64,000 nucleotides of DNA, from positions 186,001 through 250,000 of the forward strand of contig JAPMXV010000002.1 of assembly GCA_026936335.1 (NCBI GenBank), written 5' to 3'. Of the stretch, positions 48,241-60,426 are shown one piece after another; the first letter of the stretch is position 1; each line of letters opens with the position of its first letter. Source of the stretch: Mantamonas sphyraenae (Eukaryota > CRuMs > Mantamonadidae). Position numbers and translations under genes: made by a program. The notes beneath the pieces are model-generated. The model worked only from the letters and a program-made list of their open reading frames with translations. It made no database searches and was not told the origin of the DNA.

Positions 48241-50330
48241 ATGTCTTGCGAGCGACGCGTTGCAGTGCGTGTACGGCCGTTGAACAGGCAGGAGCGTGCC
48301 GCAAAGGAAACACGTGTGGTGATTATGGAATCGGACAGTGAAATCTGGGTGCGAAAGCCGTTCAAGTCGGGTGAGTGGGAGGGGCAACGTGTGAGGGTGG
48401 ATAGAGGCGCCGAGAGCTGACTTGCCCGTTGCAGACGAGGAACAAAACTCGGAAAAGTACACGCTGGACAGGGTATTCTGGTCCTACGACGGCTTCCACA
48501 CCGACCGCAATGGTGTGCGACAGGACATTTGCGGCCACTACGCGACGCAGAAGGATGTGTTTGATGCTTTTGGAGCGCCTGCAGTGGCTGCAGTGCTGGA
48601 GGGCCGAAACGCCTTGCTGAGCTCCTACGCGTACCAGCACACGGACGAACAGTACACATGGCTGGGAGACACAAACAACCCGGGACTGATTCCCAGCGTG
48701 CTCATCGAGCTGATGGAAGGCCTAAAGGCCCAGGAGGAGGAGGAGGAGGAGGAGGGGGAGACCTGCACAGTGGAAATCGCCATGGCCGACGTGTTTCGAA
48801 ACCAGGTGCGGCCCATGCGCATTGTGGAGCACACGGAGGAGGGCGAGGGCGAGAGTGCAGTGAAAATGAGCAGTTCCGGGAGCAGCAGTGAGTCGCAGGC
48901 ACGCATGGGAGAGGTTGTGCTTGCGTCACCGCGAAAGAAAAGCGTGCGAGACGAAACCGGGTCAACCAAGATGGTGGAGGTGGATGCAAGCGAGAGTGTG
49001 GAGGAGATGGCACAGTTGATGCAGCAGAAGCTGGAGTATGCAGTGGTGGAGGACGCATGGGAGACGACACGAGGGGTGGAGCAGGCCATGCTTGCGCTGG
49101 ACCAGGCACGCGAGCAAATGGGTACACGAGGACAGGACATGTCGCACCACGTGATCTGTGTGAGGGTGATGCGTGGGAAGGCAGGGAAAGCACAGCTGGT
49201 GAGTGGATGGCTGTGTATGGTGCTTCTGCAGGGGTACATGCGTGTGGAACACCTGGTGAAGCAACAATCGATGTCAGACTTGCGCACAGGGGTGCACCGG
49301 TCGACAAAGGCCAGTGTCGATGCCCTGGAGGGCGGGTTTGACAAGCGGCACGTGGCGGTGGCGCAGTCGGTCAACTTTGCCCTGGATGCGTTTCACCGTT
49401 TGTGGATGGGTCTCCGTGACGGGAGCACCGTGGAGGCAGACTTTGACATGCATCCGCTGACGTTGCTTCTGCATGACTGCTGCCAGGATCTGGGTTTCAT
49501 GGGCATGGTTGGCTCGTTGTCACCCTGTGCCTCGACGCGTGACGACACCATTGCCACTGTGTCATACCTCAACACCCTGTGCAATGGCTACAGCGACGGA
49601 AGTGGGCGTCTGGGCGGCAAGTACGACCGCTCCTCCTTCTTGGAGCTCATTCGCGTGTTTCAAGACTCGGGCGTGCGCATGGACAGCGAGCTCATGAGCT
49701 CGTTGCGCACCTACTTTCTGGACATCACCGAGGGCGAACAAACGGACGAGTTGACGTTGAAGCAATTCCAGGTGGGCATGAAACTGCTGGGGCTGCAGGG
49801 GGCCATTGGAGGCGACCAGGAGGAGGAGCGCGTGGTGCGCAACATGTTTGACACGTTTGACGTGGACAACAGCGGCACCCTGTCCTTCAAAGAGGTTCTT
49901 CTGGGCCTAGCCATCACTCTGGGTGGGGAGGAAGCTGATCTGGGCACGCAAGAGGAGTTGTTGAAGTGTACGTTGCGCTGGAGGAAAGACAGAGTTGTCG
50001 ATCGTCTCCGAGGTTGAGCATGCGCGCGTGTGTCTTGTCCGTCTCACTTACACCCATCATCTTTTCGCATGCATTGGTACGTACCCACACACAGACTGCT
50101 TCCAACTGTTTGACACAGACGGGAACGAACTGATCTCTGTGAGCGAAGCCGAGCTGATGTTCCGCAGCGTGCTGCAAGCGGAGTCGGACAAAGTGCTGGA
50201 GCAAAAGGTGCAGCAGCACATGATTGGTTTTATGCAGTCGCGGGGCGTGCTGCGGTACGACGAGTTTGTGGCGGCTGTGAAGCGCAACGACGAGCTTTGC
50301 AGAGTGTTCCGAGTGGCCAACACGAAATGA
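48241..50330 (+). CDS. Kinesin-derived pseudo-motor with C-terminal EF-hands
   Basis: The exons are 48241-48370, 48435-49967 and 50095-50330 (632 residues, phases 1 and 1). The opening (RRVAVRVRPLNRQERAAKET) and YTLDRVFWSYDGF match the first strands of a kinesin motor. The position of the P-loop reads ALLSSYAYQHTDEQYTWLGD where active kinesins have AYGQTGSGKT.TM.G. The switch I and switch II equivalents (DMSHHVICVRV, and LVSGWLCMVLL in place of LVDLAGSE) are also changed. Motor homology resumes near the end (PLTLLLHDCCQDLGFMGMV, SPCASTRDDTIATVSYL). Two EF-hand-like loops follow, DTFDVDNSGTLSF and FDTDGNELISV, the second created in part by the last splice. It should not bind ATP normally. A calcium-sensitive microtubule-associated or structural role is inferred. 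Confidence 0.8.
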
Positions 50331-50420
50331 ACTGTCAACAAAAAGGAAGTGCTTTGTGCTGCTGGCCAAGCGTAACGTACGCTCGGCGGAATTGCATTTG
50401 CATTTTTGCTGCTCACGCAT

Positions 50421-51721
50421 TTAGAGGGCAGCGCCGTCGTCCAGCAGGCCGTACTCGTCGGCAGCGCCGGGGGCAGCGTTGGCCTTGCGCTCGGGGTTCT
50501 TGTAGTAGCGGAAGCCGGCAAAGGCACCCACGAGAGCGACAAAGCCCGTGACGGAGATAAGGACAATGACGAGCGGGTCGACACCGCCGTTGTTGCTGAC
50601 GACAGCCGAGTCGGCCTGGGCCTTGATGTGCACGTCAGCATCGTTGTTGTTGTACACACCAACGATGTAGTGGCCAGTCTTGGCGTCGGTGTAGGTCACG
50701 TTGGTCACCAAAGCCTGATCGGTCTTGTCGGCATCCTGCACGGTAAAGTCGTGGTCCATGACGCTGGGGAAGCGCTGGTGGGCCACGTACATGCCCAGCA
50801 TGGCTTCGGGCTTCTCCTGCGGCTTCACCGTAAAGGTGAGGTTGTGCGTTGCGTTGTTGGGGTTCTCGAAGCGGAAGAAGGCCCAGGTGTCCGGGTGCAG
50901 CGTGGCCACATCCGACTCCTTGCCCACAGTCAGGTTCACCACGGGCAGGGCGCTCATGGAGATCTTGTAGGACACGGACTTGGTGTCACCGTGCACAACT
51001 CCCACCCACCAGTCGTCGCCGGCCTTGAGCTTGCCAGGGGCAACCATCAGGTAAGCGGTCGTGCTGGGGCCGTCCACGTTTTCGTACTTGGCGAACGACG
51101 TCGAGTAGTCCGACTGGAAGTACTCGGGCTTGGCACCCTTGCGGATGGCCACACCCAGGTTGTCTGTGTCACGGGGTTCGTGTAGAGCGAGTGTAGCCAC
51201 GTTTTCCGCGTGAGCTTTCGGCGCCTTGCCAAAAAAAAAGGGGAGAGGGCAAAATTCGGCGGCGGCCCCGCGCGCGTTTGCGTGCGCACACAGCTCTCGC
51301 AGACAGGGTACAGCGCATGAGACAGGCATTGACGCAGTGTGCACCACGTATCACCCGCGTCCATGACGCTCGCAGCAGTCTGCAACCGGTGTGGCGGCCG
51401 GATTGGCCAGCTGGGGAAAGAAGGCGGTGGAGAAAAAAAAGGGGGCCTCGCGGAAAACCTACCGGTGGCACCACCAGTGCTGGTAGTCAGTTCCTCGTGC
51501 ACGCCCGGAGACTGCACAGAGATGAGCAGAGCCATGTTCTCGGCCACATAGGGGGGCACCGTGAACTGGTAGTACTGCCAGTTGTGGTTGTCGCTGCGGC
51601 CCACCACAGCGGCGCCGCCGATCGACACCGACGGGTTCTCCGGAGCATACTGGGCGTTCACCACAGTGGCAAGCAACAGGCTAGCTGCAAGAAGCAGGAG
51701 CGTGAACTTCTGGTTCGTCAT
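50421..51721 (-). CDS. Type I membrane protein with PPC-like ectodomain
   Basis: The exons are 51463-51721 and 50421-51163 (333 residues). The phase 1 join uses a gtaggt donor and a cacag acceptor and gives ..STGGAT|DNLGVAIRKGAKPEY, a close match to the conserved core of prepeptidase C-terminal (PPC) domains. A signal peptide (TLLLLAASLLLATVVNA) starts the protein. Two beta-rich repeats follow, the second with ..NLTFTVKPQEKPEAMLGMYV and a GHYIVGVYNNND strand. Next are a single membrane helix (LVIVLISVTGFVALVGAFAG), a short basic stop and a tail of about 30 residues ending LLDDGAAL. The family normally accompanies secreted bacterial peptidases; here no protease is attached. Function is unknown, with surface binding inferred. 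The 299-nt intron holds a T-rich tract on the coding strand. Confidence 0.8.
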
Positions 51722-51822
51722 TGGATTTCGGAAAGAGGTTTGAAAGAAAGTGTAGTCGTGCCGGCGCACAGTCGGCGCCTGCGTGTCAAGTGGTCCACTG
51801 CCCTCCCTCATCATGTGTGCAC

Positions 51823-53912
51823 TCATGCACGCTCCGTCATTGCTCGTTTGCTGTCGTGCTGGCCATCCAGAGTGCCCTGTGTGCCGTCTTCGTCGTCGTC
51901 AAGATCGTCAAACACTTCCTCGTCGATGTTCAGCTGCTCCAGCATGCGTTTGCGTGTCACGCTCACCTTGCTCGTGGTGTCGGCAATGCTGCTGGACAGA
52001 GACGCGGTGACGGAGCTGCTTGACGACGACGACGACGACGACGTGCCCAGATCCTGCGACAGATTGCTACGCGAGCGCCGCCCTCGCTTGCGTGGCGTCG
52101 ACGACTGGAAGGGCACGGGCGAGTGCGACATGCGCTGCCGCTGGTGCCAGTTGGAAAAGGCCAGCTTGGCCTCACGCAGCTTGTCCTCGTCCCGATCCCG
52201 GATGTACAGCCGCACAAACTTTTCGTTGAACTGCGAGGGCATCAACTTGCTCAGCTTTTCCTTTTGGATCTTGAATGTCTTTGTGTTTTCCCAGTCGGCA
52301 AAGAAGGAGATGCCATCCACGGGATTGCTCTTGCCCATGCCGTAGTTCAGCGAATACTTGTTCACAATCAACTCCTCGGGGCTCAACAGCGCCTGAGGAC
52401 CCTGGCAGCTGCAGATATCCGCCGCCAGATCCACTCCGTCTTTGTCCCACACTTTGGCCGCGTCCTGCTCCGTCAGCATAAACTCGTTCACAAACTTGTA
52501 CAAATTGCGCTTGCGAATGCGCTTGATGATGTCCCTGCTCTCCTGCAGCTCCGGCTCCGCTGAAAACTCAATCTCGCGCAGCACGTGGTCTGTTAGCGTC
52601 AGATACTGGTCCGGGTTGTCGATGGCGTCGCTGATGCTCAGAAAGTCGTTTGCCGCAACCAACGCGTCCACAATCATGTACTCGATGGCCTTGCCCACGC
52701 GGTGCGAGTACACCTGCTTGAACAGCGAGTAGCGGGTGTGAAACATCTGGTAAAGCGTGAATGCGCTCTTGCGGTGGAAGCAGATCTCGTCTCCAATGAC
52801 CTTGCAATTCTTCATCAGCACCGTGTGGTCAAACGCCGTCGGCACGCCCAGGTTCAGGCTATCCCTCTTCAGATAGTCAAACTTGTCCACATCCACCGAA
52901 GTGCGCGAGTTGGCCACAATCTCAAACAGGTACTTCTTCTCGTCGTACTTGCGTGCGCCTCCGTTGCCTTTGATCAGATCGCACACAAACTCCACGTCCT
53001 CCTTCTCCATGTCGATGTTGTTGTCGTCCACCATCCATCGGATCATGTCGCACGACATGTCTTCGTGATGCCATTTGCCGGCCAACTCCGGGCTATGTGG
53101 AGCATGGCCAACGCGACCCGGTGCGAGTGAGTGACCACAAGCCCCACACGAACGGGCCCCCATTCACACACACTGGGCCGTTGGCCCCGACTTACCGCAC
53201 GCGTGGCACAAACTCGCTGTCAAACACATGGCTGAACGGTCCGTGTCCGATGTCTGTGTGTGCAGTGTGGTTGTGAGTCAATCAGGAATCCACCGACCAA
53301 CGCGTTGCACGCCACACCATGCGTGCGTACCATGGCACAGGCCTGCAATGCGCAGGTTCTCGATGTCGCGTTCGCTGATGTCCAGATAGGGCTGGTTCCG
53401 CTGAAAGATCTGCGTGAGCTCCCCAGCCAGATACGAGACACCTGTGGGAACGGGCAACGGGGTGAGTGATTCCGGACTGGGCCTGCTTTTCCAGCCTCCA
53501 GCGCATCAGCTCGCGCCCACCTACCAATGCAATGCTCAAAGCGGTTGTGCGATCCACCTGGCCCTGTGTTTGCGACAAGTGTGCAAGGTCTGTGTCAGTG
53601 CATGCGTCGGGCGGGCTGTGTTCGTGCCTTTGCGCGCGCTTTTGGCGCGGATTATTCTCAACGCGGCTGAAACGCACACACAAAGTACGAGCTGCCCAGC
53701 TGCTTCAGGTCACGCAGTCGTTGGAATTGGGGCGTGTCGATAAAGTCAAAGCAGCGATCCGTAACGTTGATGTACCCGTGCACGGGGTCGTTGATCAACT
53801 TCTGGTTCAGCCAGTGGCCCCCACCGCTCAGCTCCCCGTCCTGCTCCATCTCCAGCCCTCCGTCTGTGTACACTTCTTGATCGCCAAACAAGGCGCGCAT
53901 GGTTTGCGACAT
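51823..53912 (-). CDS. SAMHD1: SAMHD1 homologue: HD-domain dNTP triphosphohydrolase
   Basis: There are five exons: 53678-53912, 53525-53563 (only 39 nt), 53331-53441, 53196-53253 and 51823-53092. They give 570 residues with all phases consistent. The metal site is spread over several exons: [14 protein letters not shown] supplies the first His, [15 protein letters not shown] supplies His-Asp and the catalytic His, and [13 protein letters not shown] supplies the last Asp. The C-terminal lobe has [20 protein letters not shown] and [20 protein letters not shown] as in SAMHD1, then a basic Ser-rich and acidic tail. The enzyme breaks dNTPs to nucleosides and triphosphate, setting dNTP pools and restricting DNA-synthesising parasites. 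The N-terminal SAM domain of the vertebrate protein is absent. It lies 107 bp downstream of the STE20 kinase, on the same strand. Confidence 0.94.
53525..53563 (-). other. 39-nt microexon of SAMHD1 carrying the first catalytic-site His
   Basis: This is flanked by a cacag acceptor and a gtaggt donor and encodes [12 protein letters not shown] plus split codons. It is needed to restore both frame and HD-domain homology. Confidence 0.85.
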
Positions 53913-54019
53913 GGTTGGATGGTGGAACTTTTTGTGTGGCGCCGGGCGGGCAGGGCAAGGGCTTCCCCAGCCTGTAAATCATCCCATGCTGGTCCACGAG
54001 ACCCAATCCTGCGCTTTCT

Positions 54020-57000
54020 TCATTCCTTCTCAGCAGAACTCACTACTGCCGCCGTGCTGCTGCTCTCCGCGTCCTCCTCTTCCTCCTGCCTGAACAACCG
54101 ACCTTTCAATTCCCACCGGTATTGCAAGTACTGACGGACCGTCTCACTCTTGCTGCTGACTCGCACTGTGTTTCCTGTGAGGGTCTCTTCGCGCAATGCT
54201 TGCATGTTGGCTGCGATCACGTCGGAGCGTACGTCGCGTAGCATCTGATTCGAGTTGGCCGCGTCTGCCAACTCGTTCAGCAGCTTCAGCGACGATCCAG
54301 GCAGAACCGACTCCATGTCACGCAAGGCAGAGTGCATTTGCGCAAGCGCACGCCGGTACTCAGTAAACTCGGCCGTTCGGTACTCCTTCCGTTGTTCGCC
54401 AAACACGCTGTTGTACACCTCGTTGACCTCCTTGCTGCTTCCCTGTCTCTTGGCTTGCACACGTTCCATTTTGCTAAGCGTGTGTGCTCGCATTTTGGAT
54501 CTGCTCAGGCGTCGCTGCCGCGTGTTTTTGCGCCCACCTCCCGTACGCGGCGATGTCGGAATTGCCAGCGCACTGTTCAGCGATTCGCCTCGCTGCATCA
54601 TCGCAGGCAACGACGCGCGCCCTCTGCCCCCACTCGCTGTCGCATTGGCACTGCGTGTGTGCAATAACGGCGGCGGCGTCTCTGTCATTCGCACCCCGTC
54701 ATTGTTGTTTGCACGCGACCAAGCCTCCTCACCGTTCATCTGCTCTTTCGTCCTTGGCGACGGTGTTGGTTGGCTCATGCGTCGCGTGTGTGCTTTAGTC
54801 GTCGAGGGTGGCGACGACTTGCGTGCAGGCCGCAATCCGCTCGACTCGCGTCTGCGGCGACGTCCACTCGGCGAGCCTTCCTTGTAGTACATCTGTGCGT
54901 TGAACACTTCTGCTTCTCGTTCGGCCGTGCGCACGTCGTCATCGTGCAACACGCCCCCCTTTTCCAACGAACGGTAAGCGCGTCGGTGTGCTCTCGCCGC
55001 TCCCTGCCTGTGTACCAATGCCACACCCATGCTCGACGATCGTTCCGTCTTGGTCTGTCGCGGTGGCGGCGTCGATGCACCCTGCACACCGCCACGACGA
55101 CCCTTGTGCGACACAGGCGGCGCAGACAGTGGCACCTTGCGCTCAATCGGTTCAACAAAGTCCGGGTTCATGCGAGGCGAGCCCGACACGCTGTCGGAGC
55201 CTGTCAGCGACATTTGCAGCTGTGTGGACACTTCCATCTGCGCAGTTGCATCGTCCAGCGCCTCCACGTGATGCGTCCCTTTCGCTGCTGCTGTGTGGTC
55301 GCTCTCCTCGGGCTCCTCCTCCTCCTCCTCTTCCGGAGGCGGCGGCGCAAAGTCGTCGTCGTCATCGCTAAAGTCGTCGTCGTCGTACATTGGCCTGCTG
55401 GGGCGCGAGTTTGCCGGTGCCGTGGCAAAGTGCGCCGGGTTGTACGCCAGTGTGCCTTCTCGCCGCATGGGCTCCGGCGTGCCGTGGATGATGGTTGTGT
55501 CCACGCTGCTGTTGCTGCTTTCTCGCAGCACCAGCGGCCTGTCCTCTGTCGACGCCCCAAACATGCGTGGCGTCAACGCTCCCGCGCTGTCGTTTGGACT
55601 CACGCTATCACTGCGCATCGGCACCTCGGATCGTGCATCGGCATCGTCGCTCGCCAGGAAGGACGACAGTGTCTCGGATGATGTCGGCACCATTTCAATG
55701 GACGTCGACGAACTCGACTTTTCGTGCAGCACCTGCACCGACGACTCGTCGCCCGTTGTCCTCGCACCTTCACCTGTGTCCACCTTGACACCCATGTGTT
55801 GGATCGACCGTTTCCTCTCCTCGCGCTGTGTCTTGTGCTTGGTCACTTCGTCTTCAGGAGGCGGCGGCGGCGGCGGCGGCGGAGGTACGTCGCTTTCGTT
55901 GCCCTCACTGCTTGCATTGGCAATGTCATTCATGTACTTGAACAGCATGGTCGATTGGTTGCGTCGTGTGTGCCGCCCTTTCTTCCGCCTCAAGGACCCG
56001 GTCCCTTGCACGTTGCCCATGTCTTTGTACTCTGCACTCGTGTCTGCCGCGTTGCGCACCGACCCAGCCTCTTCCTGCGGACCCAAAGGAAGCTCACCCA
56101 CCTCGTCCCCACCCTCCGCCTCCTTGGCCAGTATTTCCGGCGCGTGGATCTCTGGTGGTGTCGGCGTACTCGAAGGTGGTGGGCTTGGCGACTTGTTTGC
56201 CGGTGCCACCGAGATCTGGGGTTCGTTTGCCGCCCCATCCTCCTCCTGCTCCTCTTCCTCTTCCTCTTCTTCGTCACTGGCCGTCTCGTACTCGCTGCTG
56301 CTGTCCGAGCGCACAACCACCGAGCCATCTGACGATGCGCTCTCGTACGTCACCGCAGGGCTGCTTTCTTCGTCGTCCTCCTTGACTTGTTCCAGGTGCC
56401 ATGTCTTGTCCTCTGTGCCCTCCTGGAATCGTCTTGCTGTGTTCTTGCGATCGTTGTCGTCGCTCGTGGCACCCTCGTGCTCCTCCTCGTCGCCCGACTC
56501 CAGGGCCAGCGCATCCAAGTCCAGTTGAAACGCATGTCGTTGTGCATCCTCCTTGGGCGTGTCCGGGATCCAGTCGCTTTCGCTGTGCGACTCGGAGCTG
56601 TCCTTGCGCTCCACAAACGCGTCCCGCAAAAGGATGACCTCCGCGCTGGATTGTGTGTCGGTTGTGCGCATGGTTGCGGTGATGAGCATTTCGTCGTCCT
56701 CGTCGTCCTCATCCTCCTCTTCCTCTTCTTCGTCGTCGTCACCACCGTAGAACAAGCCTACTTCCTCGTCAGGCAGGGCAGGCAGCGGTGGATACTCGTC
56801 ATCTTCTGGCTCGCCGCTGCCGCTGCCACTTCCGCCGCGGCCCTCGCTGGACGAGCTGATAGCCGACACAGTGGTGCGCATGGTGCCGCCCAAATCGTCG
56901 TCACTCTCGCCGTATCCATGCAAGGGCATCCGAGGCGGCGGAGGCACCTCGTCATACTCCAGGCTGCTTGCTGTGCGCATGGTGTCCATCCCACGCAGCG

Positions 57001-59147
57001 AGGACGACCCTTCGTCCTCGCTGTCTGGCGGAGGCGGAGGCGGAGACTCTGCCCCACCACCGTCTGAGCTGCGATACGAGTTGTTGGAGCGGATTGTGTC
57101 GCGTGGTCCGAGCACACCAAACGATGGCAGCGACGGATAGTGCCCGCTGCCTCCACTACCACTGGCTGTACCTGTTGTGTTGCTCGAGCCCCAACCGGAG
57201 CCCACCGTCGAATGGCCATCTCCACGGATCTTGCGGATGGTGCCTGTGAATTCGTCCAGCCCCTCGTCGCTGTCTTCGCTGTCCTCTTCCTCTTCCTCTT
57301 CACTGCCGTCTTGGTTGTACGTGGCGTCGCTCTGACGCAGCAATTGCATCGTTGCCTCCTCAGCTGCCTGTTTACGCTCCTTGTCAAGTGCCGCCATGGC
57401 CATAAACTCTTCTCTGTTGTCATCGTCCGAACTGCTTTCCCAGCTTTCTTCCGAATCCGTTTCCCATTCGTCGTAGCTGCCGCTGTCGTACCTCACTGTG
57501 CCAAAGTCTTCCTGTTCTGCGTCCTCTTCCTCCTCCTCCTCCTCGCCTTCATACGCACGCTGTGCCTTTTTGTGAGCACGTATCAACGCCGCTTCCCGCT
57601 CTTCCCTGCTCAATCCGGACATTTCATCCGAGACATCGGCTGCATCTTGCTGACTGTCTCCCAAGGTCTCCACGGTGTCATTTGCAGCTGCGACTGCGTT
57701 GCTGCTGCTTCCACTGCTCGGAGTCTGCCGTATGGTCAGGTCAAAGGTCCAGCCGCCCGAATCGCCTCCGCCTCCGCCTGACTCGATGGTGATGTCTGGC
57801 AGGTCGATCTCATCCAACGTGCTGAGGCGTTTGGAGTCCGGCTTGTTCTCCCTGTCGACGATATGGTCGTGCACCACATGCCGCAGGTGCTTGCGGGTCT
57901 TTTTGGTAATCTTGCTGAAGAACTTGTGCTTGAGCAGCTCCTTGGCTGTGGGCCTCTCTGTGGGTTCCTTCTTGAGACAAGTGGCCACAAAGTCGCGAAA
58001 GTGTTTGCTGAAGCGGTCGGGCAGCTCGGGTGGCGGCTCGCGCACAATGTCCAGCAGCACTCGCTTGATGTTCTTTTGCTTGCGTGGCGGCTGCCCCGTA
58101 GCCAGTTCGATGGCTGTAATGCCCAGACTCCAGATGTCCGCCGACGCGTCATAGCCCCTTTCGCCGCGGATCACCTCCGGGGCCATCCAAAAGGGCGTGC
58201 CCACGATTGTTGTACGCTTCTTTTGCTCTTCCAGCTCTCCGGACACGCCAAAGTCGGCCAATTTCTGTGAGCCCCTCGCTGTGTGAGTGTGTATGCTTCC
58301 CCAAGCAGTACGCGTGGAATCATGTGACACATGGCGTGCATGTGCACGCAGAAAGAGATTCTCTGTGTGTATGTGTGTGCGTGTGTGTGTGTTGCGGACA
58401 TACCACTTCGCCCGAAGCGCTGAGAAGAATGTTTGCCCCTTTGATGTCTCTGTGGATGATGTTGATGGCGTGCAGATACTCCAGACCCTTCAACGTTTCG
58501 TGCAATACATATGCAATCATGTTCTCCGACAGCTTGTGCATCTTGATCTGTGGTGTCCGCCATACCAGGCGCGTTTTCCCACAGAAACCGTTCTGGGCGT
58601 CAGCGAACTCCACATTGCTCGCAGCATTGCGCTCCGGCGAGCCACAGCCTGCCGTACGCCTCTCCACACGCTGTGGACATCTGCACAACAAGCGTTCGCT
58701 GCCTCTGGGATGCTCATGCAGTCGTGCCATGTACTTACCAGCTCGTTCACGGCGCCGCCGTGCATGAACTCCATGACAATCCACAGTTCTGGACCGTGGA
58801 CCACCGAGCCATGGTACCGTGTGATGTTCTTGCACTCGCAGCGGCTGAGAAACTCAAACTCCTTCTGGATCAGCTCAATGGAATCCTCTGTGCGTTCCAA
58901 GTCGATGGCTTTGATCGCCACAGGGGTCGCATCTTGGGTGTTGATCCTGATTCCGTCCCGTCGCCACACCACCAGAGGCCACAAAAGAGTCAGCTATCCA
59001 TCCATCCGCTGCTCTCGTTCCCTACGCCTTTGCGTGGGTGCATTCCTCGCATCGTTGCTGCACGTACCCTTTCCACACCGCCCCGAATGAGCCCTCACCA
59101 AACTGCTCGATTTTTCTGTACAGATCCTTTGATATCGTGCTGCTCAT
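54020..59147 (-). CDS. STE20/GCK-family serine/threonine kinase with a very long acidic tail
   Basis: The exons are 59068-59147, 58739-58946, 58404-58547 and 54020-58264 (1,558 residues, phases 2, 0, 0). The kinase domain fills the first 270 residues: glycine loop [15 protein letters not shown] Lys in VAIKAIDLE, catalytic [27 protein letters not shown], and the STE20 activation segment [13 protein letters not shown]. About 1,250 residues follow with Glu/Asp/Ser-rich, Pro-rich and Gly-rich low complexity, several repeated 'GT.R..' and 'TMRT' motifs (possible phosphosites), and a conserved-looking helical C-terminus ([20 protein letters not shown]). STE20 kinases control cytoskeleton, growth and MAPK cascades; the subfamily (MST/Hippo versus MAP4K) cannot be fixed by eye. 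It is divergent from the next gene by 109 bp. Confidence 0.92.
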
Positions 59148-59256
59148 GGTCTCCCCGCCGCAGATATGTGTATGGTTGTGTGTGGGGCGGAGGAAGCCAG
59201 GGCCTCACAAGTGTCGATGCAATGAACAATGTTTGGGTGCGGCGGCGCGGCCAGAG

Positions 59257-60311
59257 ATGTTGGAGATCGTCAACGACCAGGCATCCAAAGCCAAGGCAAA
59301 CGCCAAAGCCGAGGCTGCCAAAGCCGACGAAGCCAAGGCAGAGGAAACCAAGGCGGCGACAGTGGACGGGGAAACGTCGTCAGTGCAGGAGGGTGGTGGT
59401 GAACGAGGCGAGGGCGAAGGAAAGAAGCTCGCTCTCAGCCACAATGAGTCCCAGCAGGGCACAGAATCAAACACAATGACTCTAGGGAGCGCCATGGTGG
59501 ACACACCCAGTGTGTGGCAGCGTATGGTGAGCCTTGCGGGCGGAGCTCGCGATCGGCTGGCTGCGGCGGGCGGCAACGGGGCCGTTTCGGCCGCCCAGGG
59601 GGCGTCCGCTGGACAGGTGGCCGATGCAGGGCTGGCCAACATGCGCACCTCGCTTGCTGCCACAGGCCAGGCTGCCCAGCGCGTTGCCAAGAGTCCTCTT
59701 ACAGGCCACGCCTTGGCTTTCCTCGCCGGCACCGTTCTCGCCGGTGCGCTGGGACTCAGCGCTCTGAGCCATGAAATCTCTGAAAGCTCGGATCTGGTGC
59801 AAAGGTACGTCGCAGGTGTGGAATGGGCGCCAACACAGGCCAGGTTGCTTGTGGTAGAGGCTTGCTGTGGCGGATGGGGCCGTGCGGTGTTTTGGCGCGC
59901 GCCCGTGGCGAAATGCTGACGCTGCCGGATTTTGCACGCGTCGTTGCCCTGCGCCACATGTGCGCTGGTTGTGTGAAACCCGCCCTCAGACAAATGAGAC
60001 AAACAACAGAGGCGCTGAATGCGACCGCCACAGACATGATGTCGCGCGTGGCGCACGTGGAGCGTGAGATGCAGCAGGTGCTGCAAGAGGTGGAGGGTGC
60101 AGAGGAGCTGACCAGCGATGTGCGTGCACTCAAACTGCGCTTGGGCGACCTCGAGGAGCATGGCGTGCGTGTACAGGGAGGTGGCGACGAACAGCACGGA
60201 GGACCCGGCTGGAACAGGAGAGTGTCGGCCAATGTCGGTCTGTTTGAAACCCTTGCCGTCGCCGAAGAGTTTGAAAAGCCGGTGTGGATTGATCGTGACT
60301 ACACAATGTAA
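59257..60311 (+). CDS. Single-pass membrane coiled-coil protein, unrecognised
   Basis: The exons are 59257-59804 and 59990-60311 (289 residues, phase 2 join giving SSDLVQR|QMRQTTEALN). The N-terminal 60 residues are Ala/Lys/Glu repeats (KAKANAKAEAAKADEAKAEE). A Gly/Ala-rich middle leads to one hydrophobic segment (LAFLAGTVLAGALGLSAL), then an uninterrupted heptad coiled coil (VAHVEREMQQVLQEVEGAEE). The tail ends EEFEKPVWIDRDYTM. Overall form suggests a tail- or middle-anchored organellar membrane protein, possibly mitochondrial, given the Ala-rich basic start. I know no family. The splice is supported by continuous heptads across the join. Confidence 0.7.
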
Positions 60312-60426
60312 GCTTGATACACTGTGCACAAGGGGACACCATGGCGCCGCCGTTGCACCACGGTGGCGCGTGTATTAGTGTAATAGTGAGCAGAGCCAAG
60401 CGACCCAAGGAAACAAGGCACCCATC

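Noticed and set aside
58360-58395. GT/TG microsatellite-like runs (also near 13770, 14740, 22255)
   Set aside because: They lie in introns or spacers and match simple repeats; no further structure was seen.
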